From Sphingobacterium chungjuense (GTDB taxonomy: Bacteria > Bacteroidota > Bacteroidia > Sphingobacteriales > Sphingobacteriaceae): a DNA stretch of 64,000 nt. Shown here piece by piece: positions 28,206 through 36,110 of the stretch. Each line of letters opens with the position of its first letter. Positions within the stretch are counted from its first letter, which is position 1. Below the pieces are notes generated by a model. That model did not search any database. It was not told the DNA's origin and saw only the letters and a program-made list of their open reading frames with translations. The DNA lies in contig NZ_WLYS01000004.1 in assembly GCF_011316935.1 (NCBI RefSeq), forward strand, positions 1-64,000. The letters are read 5' to 3'. The translations under genes and the position numbers were made by a program.

Positions 28206-29174
28206 ATGAGTCGTAAACAATTTCAAGAAATACTGCAGCGATACCTGCAAAGAACCTGCACGCCCGAGGAAGCGCGCATGATCGAAAAATGGTACGACAG
28301 CCTTCCGGAAAATGAAAAATTATCTTTAAGGGAGGAAGATTACAACGCCATGGAAGAAAGATTATGGCACAAGATTTCGCAAGCGAAGACAACTTCGAGA
28401 CCGACCTTCGAGCTAGCCAAAACGACGGCCAGATGGATATCCGTAGCTGCTGCCGTTTTATTACCAATTTTAGTTTTTACATTCTGGCAACCAGCAACTC
28501 CGTTAGAAATCGTACACAATAGTAGTGATGACACCGTGCGCGTTGATTTACCCGACGGATCAATTATCCAGCTACTACGAGGAGGCAGCTTGAGTTATGC
28601 GGCCGACTTTTCTCAACGGAAAGTTTCGCTTGTAGGAAGTGCCATTTTTGATATCACCCGAGATCCATTACGACCTTTTCGTGTATTGCATGGTAAAATG
28701 ACCACACAGGTACTCGGTACACAATTTTTGATAAAAGATACGGATAACGAGCAAAGCGAAGTGATTGTATACTCCGGCAAAGTGCAAGTTTCCCAAACCT
28801 GTCATGATACATCTCTTGCACAGCGTCTTTTTTCAAGAACCGAAGCAAATGAACTTACGCTTACGAGCAACCATCGTGCAGTATTCAATAAAAAACGAGA
28901 AACTCTACAAGCTACCATCGTAGAAAAACCAAAACCTGTGTTGCTCGACAAAGCACTGCTTGCCCAAGTGCGCTTTCAGGCTATTGATCTACCAAAATTG
29001 GCTAACAAACTCAGCAAAATCTATGAGCTTGATATTCGGGTAACCCCTACTCACTATAATACGACATTTACGGGCGACTTGGACAACCTGACACTTTTCG
29101 AGCAGCTTGACCTGATCTGTGCAGTGACAGCCACACGGTATGTGATTCACGATCGCCAAATTTCAATATTATAA
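28206..29174 (+). CDS. FecR-type anti-sigma factor
   Basis: This is a 322-residue protein from ATG 28206. A TTG start 36 bp upstream is possible but less likely. The N-terminal cytoplasmic part (1-75) would bind the sigma factor. One membrane helix lies near residues 80-98 (VAAAVLLPILVFTFW). The periplasmic FecR domain follows, with VRVDLPDGSIIQLLRGGSL, and a C-terminal DUF4974-type domain (about 250-322) ends the protein. It would receive the signal from the STN domain of the SusC-like receptor encoded next. Confidence 0.9.
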   Translation: MSRKQFQEILQRYLQRTCTPEEARMIEKWYDSLPENEKLSLREEDYNAMEERLWHKISQAKTTSRPTFELAKTTARWISVAAAVLLPILVFTFWQPATPLEIVHNSSDDTVRVDLPDGSIIQLLRGGSLSYAADFSQRKVSLVGSAIFDITRDPLRPFRVLHGKMTTQVLGTQFLIKDTDNEQSEVIVYSGKVQVSQTCHDTSLAQRLFSRTEANELTLTSNHRAVFNKKRETLQATIVEKPKPVLLDKALLAQVRFQAIDLPKLANKLSKIYELDIRVTPTHYNTTFTGDLDNLTLFEQLDLICAVTATRYVIHDRQISIL

Positions 29175-29198
29175 CCACTAACATTTAAACATATAAAT

Positions 29199-29300
29199 AT
29201 GATAAAAACAAAAACTCAATTCTTATCTGGCAATCTTCTGATCTGTCAAAAAAATGGTGAACCAACAGATGGATATCTGATCGAGAAAACCAATTGGTAA
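29199..29300 (+). CDS. Possible 33-residue small ORF
   Basis: A short frame starts at ATG 29199 and ends at TAA 29298-29300, between the anti-sigma and susC genes, 18 bp before the susC ATG. The product would be hydrophilic with one Cys (LLICQKNGEPTDGY). It has no recognisable domain and only a weak ribosome site. It could be a leader peptide, a gene remnant or chance. Confidence 0.25.
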   Translation: MIKTKTQFLSGNLLICQKNGEPTDGYLIEKTNW

Positions 29301-29318
29301 ACACAAAAACCCAGAATT

Positions 29319-32300
29319 ATGAACTTCACAAAATATAGTTCCAGATTAATTGCCATGAATAGAACGGCCCAACGCTACGGCTACCTATTCCTAGCGCTGA
29401 TGATTGGGGTAAACACACTTATGGCAGAAAGTGCAAACCCGACCCATCAAAAAGTGACATTGACTGAGAAAAGAATCAGTTTGCAACGAACAATTAACGA
29501 AATAGAAAAGCAAACAGAAATCAAATTTGTCTACAGTCCATCCGTGTTGCAAACCACACGTATGCTCGATCTGAAAACGACGGATTGGGTACTAGGCCAA
29601 TTATTGAACCAAATAAAAGCCGATCTCAATGTGCAGTACAAATTGGAAAATGAAAAGATTTTGCTCCTACGCAATAATGTACAAAGTACGATTCGAGGCA
29701 AAGTAATCGACGGCACAAGCAAGCAAGGTATCCAAGGTGTAGGTGTTACAGTTAAAGGCACCAATGTAAGTACACGCACCGAAGAAGATGGAAGCTTTGA
29801 GATTACCGCCAAAAGCGGCGACGTGCTTACGTTTGATTACATCGGTTATACACAGAAAGATGTGCCCGTCACATCCGCAACGGATAATTATACCGTGCAA
29901 CTCAATGAATCGACCAGCAATCTAGACGAAGTTGTCGTAACGGGTTATGCCACACAACGTCGTAAAGATCTTACCAGTGCAGTTTCTGTTGTAAATGTTT
30001 CGGAGATGAACCGTCAGCCATCCGGGCAGATCAACAATCAATTACAAGGGCAGGCTTCTGGTGTAACGGTTACTGGTTCAGGGCAACCAGGTCGTGAGCC
30101 GCAAGTGCGTATTCGCGGTATTAATACCTTCGGAAATAACTCACCACTATACGTGGTAGATGGAATTCCCATTCAGAATATTGTGGATTTGAATCCGAAT
30201 GATATTGACCAGATGCAGGTATTGAAAGATGCCGGTTCGGCTTCTATCTACGGTGCACGTGCTGCCAATGGGGTAATTATCATTACCACCAAAAAAGGAA
30301 AGCAAGATGGCGAAGTCCGTGTGAATTACGATATGTTCTACGGCAGTCAGCGCCCTATTCGCGGCAACATTTGGGATATCGCTTCACCACTGGATAATGC
30401 GCGCCTAACATTTCAAGCGCAGCGCAACAGTGGTGTTCCTGTTGGAAATGATTTGTATGGTACCGGAGCGGAACCAAGATTACCCGATTACATTGCACCA
30501 CAAGGGGCGATGGAAGGAGACCCTAGAGTGAATCCGGCTTTGTATAATGTCAATCCAAACTTCTTTGATAGGAATGCAGGCGATTTTTACCGTATCAACA
30601 AGGCAAATCAGGCTGGTACAGATTGGGCAGATGAGATTTTCAGTAATGCACCGATCATGAGTCACAATATTGCAGTAAGCCATGGTAATGAAAAAGGCGC
30701 ATTTTTATTCTCAGCAAATTATTTCGATCAGCAAGGTGTATTGAAAAACACCTTTATGAATCGCTACACGGTACGTGCTAACTCCAACTATAAAATTGGC
30801 AATCGCGTGCGCATTGGTGAAAACATCACCTACTCGCTACGCCGTTCACCACAAAGTGGAGAGGGATCTTTGACAGGGGGAATTGGAAATGACGGTATTG
30901 GCGAACTAGATGAGGGAAATGCGATTGGCATGAGTTTCAGACAAGCGCCTATTATTCCGGTGTATGATATTATGGGTAACTATGCTGGTACCGCAGGCGG
31001 TGCATTAGGAAATGCGCGAAATCCTGTGGCGATGTTGGATCGTATGCGTAACAACCGCAGCCAAAACAATCGACTAATTGGTAACGTATTTACAGAAGTT
31101 GATTTATGGAAAAACTTCACGGCTAGAACCGTCTTTGGTGGAGAGATTCTTTCAGGAAATACGCAGCGATTTGTCTTTCCTCAATATGAAAACTTGGAGA
31201 ACGAGGTAGCCAATGCCTATACCGAAAATGCGATTAATGCTTGGAACTGGACTTGGACCAATACCATTAACTACAAGCAAAACTTCAACAATGTCCATGA
31301 TATCTCGGTCGTATTAGGTACAGAATCTTTTCAAGAGAACTTCCGGTTTATGGAAGCCACTACACAAGGATATGTATCTTTTGATCGTGACTTCGTGGAT
31401 TTAAGCACTGGTTTTGGTGCACAGACGGCGAGATCCGCTCGTGATGCCTCGACGCTGTTCTCGTACATCGGTCGTGTAGATTATAACTTTAAGCAGAAAT
31501 ATTTATTGGGATTAACCTTACGTCGTGATGCATCTTCTAAATTTTTGAACAATCAATCCGGTTGGTTTCCAGCAGTGAGTGCAGGCTGGCGCGTTTCTGA
31601 TGAAGAATTTATGTCAGGCGCTAAAAACTGGTTGAACGACTTCAAAATTCGAGGTGGTTATGGGGTAATGGGTAATCAACTTAATGTCAATTCGCGAAAT
31701 GCTTATAATACTTTTGTAGGTGTTCGCCGTGGATCTTATTATGATATCACCGGTTCGGGTAATAGTACCGCCTTAGGTATTCAACCATTCCGTATCGGTA
31801 ATCCAGATGCGCGTTGGGAGAAAAACATCAATACCAACATTGGTTTTGATGCGACCTTATTTTCTCGCTTAGAGTTGAATGTAGACTACTACAGCAAAGT
31901 GGTGGATGATCTTTTGTACAATCCAGAATTGCCTGGCACAGCAGGTCGTGCATTGCAGCCATTTACTAACGTAGCACGTATGAAAAACTCGGGCTTGGAT
32001 CTTGCCATTACTGGAAACTTTGATCTTGGACCGGACCTGAAATTAACTACCACAGGAACATTGACTACGTATAAAAACATCATTCAAAGTATTTCACAAA
32101 ACAGCGATTACTTTGATGTGATCGGTACGCAGTATCGATACAATGGTAACTACGTTGTACGCAATTCGGTGGGCAATCCAATGGGATCTTTCTTCGGATA
32201 CCAAGTGGATGGTTTCTGGAATTCTCAGGAAGAAGTAAACGCGGCCAATGCAGGTGCAAGACAAGTTTCAGGTAATCCAGAAGCGGTGTACCAAACAGAT

Positions 32301-32891
32301 ATTGGTGTGGGTCGATTCCGTTACGCTGACGTGAATGGAGATGGCATCATTGATGCCGATGACCGGACGGTCTTAGGAAATCCGAACCCAACGGTGAGTT
32401 ATGGACTAAACCTCGGTTTGACTTACAAAAACTGGGACTTTAGCGCCTTTTTCTACGGCGTGGGTGGTAATGACATTTGGAACAACGTACGTTGGTACAC
32501 CGACTTTTATTCTTCGTTCAACGGTAGTGCAAACAGCAATACGGCCGTGTACAACTCTTGGACACCAGAAAACATGAATGCGAAAGCGCCAATACAAGAG
32601 TTGGATGGATACACGAGCACTAAGAACGTACCGAACTCCTACTTCGTAGAACCTGGCGGGTACTTGAGATTACGTAATGCGGCATTAGGTTACACCTTAC
32701 CAGAAGAATGGTTGACTAGAGCACGCTTAAAACGCGTACGTGTATATGTACAAGCAGCTAACTTATTTACAATTACGAAATACACAGGACCTGATCCAGA
32801 AATATCTGGTACGACGACCGCATTTGGTATTGACCAAGGTACATACATTACGCCGCGTCAGATCTTATTTGGTTTGAATGTTGGATTTTAA
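29319..32891 (+). CDS. SusC/RagA-type TonB-dependent receptor with STN signalling domain
   Basis: This 1190-residue outer-membrane importer has a signal peptide (about residues 1-37). An STN domain (about 45-118) transmits to FecR, and a carboxypeptidase-regulatory-like domain spans about 123-200. A TonB-box-like segment DEVVVTGYATQRRKDL leads into the plug (about 215-330). A 22-strand barrel follows, ending in FGLNVGF. The loop DVNGDGIIDADDRTVLGNP is typical of SusC proteins. ATG 29355 is an alternative start. The STN domain marks it as a transducing receptor for its own sigma/anti-sigma pair. Substrate unknown. Confidence 0.95.
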   Translation: MNFTKYSSRLIAMNRTAQRYGYLFLALMIGVNTLMAESANPTHQKVTLTEKRISLQRTINEIEKQTEIKFVYSPSVLQTTRMLDLKTTDWVLGQLLNQIKADLNVQYKLENEKILLLRNNVQSTIRGKVIDGTSKQGIQGVGVTVKGTNVSTRTEEDGSFEITAKSGDVLTFDYIGYTQKDVPVTSATDNYTVQLNESTSNLDEVVVTGYATQRRKDLTSAVSVVNVSEMNRQPSGQINNQLQGQASGVTVTGSGQPGREPQVRIRGINTFGNNSPLYVVDGIPIQNIVDLNPNDIDQMQVLKDAGSASIYGARAANGVIIITTKKGKQDGEVRVNYDMFYGSQRPIRGNIWDIASPLDNARLTFQAQRNSGVPVGNDLYGTGAEPRLPDYIAPQGAMEGDPRVNPALYNVNPNFFDRNAGDFYRINKANQAGTDWADEIFSNAPIMSHNIAVSHGNEKGAFLFSANYFDQQGVLKNTFMNRYTVRANSNYKIGNRVRIGENITYSLRRSPQSGEGSLTGGIGNDGIGELDEGNAIGMSFRQAPIIPVYDIMGNYAGTAGGALGNARNPVAMLDRMRNNRSQNNRLIGNVFTEVDLWKNFTARTVFGGEILSGNTQRFVFPQYENLENEVANAYTENAINAWNWTWTNTINYKQNFNNVHDISVVLGTESFQENFRFMEATTQGYVSFDRDFVDLSTGFGAQTARSARDASTLFSYIGRVDYNFKQKYLLGLTLRRDASSKFLNNQSGWFPAVSAGWRVSDEEFMSGAKNWLNDFKIRGGYGVMGNQLNVNSRNAYNTFVGVRRGSYYDITGSGNSTALGIQPFRIGNPDARWEKNINTNIGFDATLFSRLELNVDYYSKVVDDLLYNPELPGTAGRALQPFTNVARMKNSGLDLAITGNFDLGPDLKLTTTGTLTTYKNIIQSISQNSDYFDVIGTQYRYNGNYVVRNSVGNPMGSFFGYQVDGFWNSQEEVNAANAGARQVSGNPEAVYQTDIGVGRFRYADVNGDGIIDADDRTVLGNPNPTVSYGLNLGLTYKNWDFSAFFYGVGGNDIWNNVRWYTDFYSSFNGSANSNTAVYNSWTPENMNAKAPIQELDGYTSTKNVPNSYFVEPGGYLRLRNAALGYTLPEEWLTRARLKRVRVYVQAANLFTITKYTGPDPEISGTTTAFGIDQGTYITPRQILFGLNVGF

Positions 32892-32903
32892 AAACTAGGC
32901 ATT

Positions 32904-34673
32904 ATGAAAACGAAATTGCTAACAATTATACAATGGGGATTATGTGGCAGCCTGCTTATTTCAGGCTGTAGCAAAACATTCCTAGAACAACCTCCACTAG
33001 GTGAGCTTACCGAAGATCAATTGAGTAATAAAGTCGGTGTAATGTCTCTATTGACAGGCACATACTCGGCGTTGGCCGCTGCGCGTGATGACGACGGCTT
33101 AGGTGGCGGTGGGCCATGGGAATCTTCGCCAGACAACTGGATTTACGGAAGTGTGGCCGGCGGCGACGCGCACAAAGGCAGTGATGGTGGAGATCAACCC
33201 GCTATCAATCAGATAGCGCGCTTGTCTTTCGATGCTAGTAATGGCTTCTTTAATAACAAATGGAAATCATCTTTTGAAGGTATCAGTAGAGCGAATCAAA
33301 CTTTACGCTTCTTAGGTCTAGCGCAAGATCTTACGGATCAAGAGCGCTTAGAAATTGCTGCGCAAGCACGCTTCTTACGCGCGCATTTCTATTCAGATCT
33401 TAAGAAGATGTTTAATCAGGTTCCTTGGATTGATGAGACCAGCGAAACATTTTACGCTCCGAACACAGCAGACATTTGGCCACAAATACAGGCTGATTTC
33501 CAGTATGCGTTTGAAAATCTTCCTGCTACACAAAGTGAAGTAGGTCGGGTGAACAAATGGGCAGCTGGCGCATACTTAGCCAAAACATTGTTGTATCAAA
33601 AGAAATATCCAGAAGCAGCTACCCTGTTTACGGACGTCATCAACAATGGTGTGACCAGCAATGGTTTAAAATATGATTTAGTACCATTTAGAAATAACTT
33701 TGATGCGGCGACGAAAAATAACGCCGAATCGGTATTTGCCATACAAATGGTGGCCAACGATGGCACGAACTCTATTACATTTGCCAACTCAGGCGGTCGC
33801 TTGAACTTCCCATACGAAAGTCCATTTCGCTGTTGTGGGTTCTATCAGCCTACACAAGATCTGGTCAACTCTTACCGCACTTCGCCAACCACAGGTTTGC
33901 CGTATTTGGATGATTACAATAGCACACCGATCGCCAGCGACATGAACATTGCTTCTGATGCTGCCTTTACGCCGGATGCTACCACGGTAGATCCGCGATT
34001 GGATTGGACAGTGGGAAGACGAGGAATTCCTTTCCACGATTGGGGGTTGCATCCTGGTCGTCGTTGGATTCGCGAGCAACCGAGTGCCGGACCTTACAGC
34101 AACAAAAAGAACATCTATTGGCAAGCTACACAAGATGTCTACTCTGATCAAAGCTCGTGGGCTCCTGGTACTGCCATCAACGTGTTGGTGATTCGCTTTG
34201 CAGATGTTTTATTGATGGCAGCCGAAGCGCAAGCACAAAGCGGTTCTTTGGCACTGGCACAAACCTATGTAAACCGTGTGAGAGCACGCGCTGCTACACC
34301 ATCTGGATGGCTTTACAGTTACATTAATAATAGTGCGCCTCTGGCGGGATTCAATACCACACCTGCGGCAAACTATTTGATTAACGAGTATCCGGCAGGC
34401 TATTTTACGTCTACAGATCTAGCACTTAAAGCGATCTACTTCGAACGCAAATTGGAGTTAGCGATGGAAGGTCACCGTTTCTTCGACTTATCCCGTTGGG
34501 GAATGCTGCAAACATCCATGAATGCATTTTACAATTATGAAGGCGGTATTACGACAGACGTGCGCGGTGCTTCGGCCATCTCTCGTACAAACTATTTCCC
34601 AATTCCACAGAATCAAATTGATTTGAGTGTAATCAATGGTTCGCCAACCTTAACTCAAAATCCGGGATATTAG
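32904..34673 (+). CDS. SusD/RagB-type surface nutrient-binding lipoprotein
   Basis: This 589-residue partner of the SusC channel has a lipoprotein signal ending in LLISGCSKTFLEQPP, so Cys near residue 22 is lipidated. Helical TPR-like units follow, with QARFLRAHFYSDLKKMFNQVP and later RFADVLLMAAEAQAQSG. The typical C-terminus is ERKLELAMEGHRFFDLSRWG and then PIPQNQIDLS. It lies 12 bp after susC. No glycosidase, sulfatase or peptidase follows, so the locus is a bare import pair. The 3' end is duplicated as a broken copy at 39623. Confidence 0.95.
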   Translation: MKTKLLTIIQWGLCGSLLISGCSKTFLEQPPLGELTEDQLSNKVGVMSLLTGTYSALAAARDDDGLGGGGPWESSPDNWIYGSVAGGDAHKGSDGGDQPAINQIARLSFDASNGFFNNKWKSSFEGISRANQTLRFLGLAQDLTDQERLEIAAQARFLRAHFYSDLKKMFNQVPWIDETSETFYAPNTADIWPQIQADFQYAFENLPATQSEVGRVNKWAAGAYLAKTLLYQKKYPEAATLFTDVINNGVTSNGLKYDLVPFRNNFDAATKNNAESVFAIQMVANDGTNSITFANSGGRLNFPYESPFRCCGFYQPTQDLVNSYRTSPTTGLPYLDDYNSTPIASDMNIASDAAFTPDATTVDPRLDWTVGRRGIPFHDWGLHPGRRWIREQPSAGPYSNKKNIYWQATQDVYSDQSSWAPGTAINVLVIRFADVLLMAAEAQAQSGSLALAQTYVNRVRARAATPSGWLYSYINNSAPLAGFNTTPAANYLINEYPAGYFTSTDLALKAIYFERKLELAMEGHRFFDLSRWGMLQTSMNAFYNYEGGITTDVRGASAISRTNYFPIPQNQIDLSVINGSPTLTQNPGY

Positions 34674-34692
34674 GATTTTTTAATAGTACTAT

Positions 34693-34730
34693 ATAGGTAA
34701 GCCCCGGCCATTTGGCCAGGGCTTATCTAT
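34693..34730 (+). terminator. Hairpin after susD
   Basis: ATAGGTAAGCCCCGGCCA and TGGCCAGGGCTTATCTAT form an 18-bp stem with one G-U pair and one mismatch. It resembles the hairpin at 39716-39756, which lies after the broken susD copy. Confidence 0.65.
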
Positions 34731-34777
34731 TACTATCTTTTAAGTTTAGTAGCTTCTTTGTATTTGCAGAAATACGA

Positions 34778-34921
34778 TAGTTTAAATGTCAAACCAAATT
34801 TGCTAGTGGAGAAAAAATTACCAAAATTAGTGAGATTTGCCACAAAGAAAGAATCTCTTCCTGCATTGGATCCTTTAACCTTACTAGATCCATATCGAAG
34901 TACCTCAGCAAATACAAAGAA
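34778..34921 (-). pseudogene. 3' remnant of an outer-membrane beta-barrel gene
   Basis: Read on the minus strand, this open stretch of about 48 codons runs from an in-frame TGA (34922-34924) to a C-terminal FGLTFKL. It aligns with the end of the intact barrel gene at 39798-40442: ANLTNFGNFFSTSKFGLTFK here versus ANLNSFNNFFGSSSFGLTFK there, with SSK, NA and S.F also matching upstream. The 5' part is missing and the native stop after FKL is lost. It is a truncated paralogue convergent with susD. Confidence 0.75.
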
Positions 34922-35000
34922 TCAAAAATGCCTGCTGTGTGGTGAAATATTGCTGTCTTATTACTTACAGTCGACCATTACCCGAAAAACCTATCGACCT

Positions 35001-36110
35001 TCAACGTTTTTTTCTATAGCTTCGCCGTTTTCGCCACCATAAAACAACCCCTGTAACAGAAAGTATACCAGGCAACAAGCCCAATATCACATAGCATATC
35101 TTAACGATCGTATGACCGAAGCTCCCAGTATGCAACGGAAAGAAAGTGGCCGTAATACGATCAAATAATGGCTGTACTGCCAAACGTTGCACATCAATGA
35201 CTTCGCCACTCTGTGGATCGACCGATACGGAATTGCCATTGTAAAATATTGCTGATTGATCTTTAAGCACACCACTGATGCGAAAGTTTTTATCGGGCTG
35301 CGTAGGCAAGTAAATGTTTCTTACTAGCAGGTCAGGAAATGTCTGTTTTGCGGTGAGCAGCATACTATCTATCGACTGCACGGCTAACACATTTTTCGGG
35401 GCACTGACCGTCTGTTTAGCCCAGTATGAGGGCTGCATAGAAAACATATTCATCCAAAAGCCAGTAAAGAACAGCACGATATTAAATACCATTGCCCAAA
35501 CCCCTACGCTGCGGTGCAGGGCCGATGAGATTGTCCAACGGTTACGCCATTTGAACTTCACGCGGAACAGTAGCACTTTCCAAACATACTTTCGGTAAAT
35601 GACTAGACCTGTAATCACCGACAGGATCATCGTCAGACCTAAGATAGTTGCCAATAGTAATCCTGGTATACCGAGCTGAAAACACCAGTGAAACTGTACC
35701 AGCCAGTGCAACGCACCGGTGCTCAAATCGGTTAGATTACCTTCGCGAAGCACCTTACCGTTGTATGGGTTGATGCTCATCATGCCGAGATCATAAGTTC
35801 TTAACTGTCCATCATTCTGATATAAACGAAACTCATATGCGCGATGAGTAGGTGCGTCAGGGTTGAGCCAGGCGATACCTGCGAGGTTCGGATGACGTTC
35901 GCAGATCATGCGGTATATGTCATCAAGCGAGTGTTTTTTCTCACCCAGTTTTATATTTAATAGCTCTTTATTAACTGCGTAGTCAAGCTCTTCTTTGAAT
36001 ACCAGCACCGAACCGCTAAGACCAAGTAGTAATAAAAAAACACCGGTAAACATGCCCATCCAACTATGGAGAGCAAATGCTAATTTGGTTATTCTTTTTT
36101 TTCCGCTCAT
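35001..36110 (-). CDS. PepSY-associated membrane protein (iron-uptake type)
   Basis: This 369-residue inner-membrane protein has about four membrane helices: near 15-38 (TGVFLLLLGLSGSVLVF), near 140-170, near 205-225, and near 335-360 (ILGLLPGILSVTGVVLWW). It has the PepSY_TM family layout, with WLVQFHWCFQLG before the second helix and conserved His residues. Members are usually encoded beside siderophore receptors, and several are proposed or shown to reduce ferric siderophores. Its ATG overlaps the stop of the TonB receptor gene (ATGA), so translation is probably coupled. Confidence 0.88.
   Translation of the reverse strand: MSGKKRITKLAFALHSWMGMFTGVFLLLLGLSGSVLVFKEELDYAVNKELLNIKLGEKKHSLDDIYRMICERHPNLAGIAWLNPDAPTHRAYEFRLYQNDGQLRTYDLGMMSINPYNGKVLREGNLTDLSTGALHWLVQFHWCFQLGIPGLLLATILGLTMILSVITGLVIYRKYVWKVLLFRVKFKWRNRWTISSALHRSVGVWAMVFNIVLFFTGFWMNMFSMQPSYWAKQTVSAPKNVLAVQSIDSMLLTAKQTFPDLLVRNIYLPTQPDKNFRISGVLKDQSAIFYNGNSVSVDPQSGEVIDVQRLAVQPLFDRITATFFPLHTGSFGHTIVKICYVILGLLPGILSVTGVVLWWRKRRSYRKKR

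Noticed and set aside
34758..35042. 94-codon plus-strand reading frame after susD
   Set aside because: It starts with TTG, overlaps the PepSY gene end, and the minus strand here carries a barrel-gene remnant that explains the sequence better.
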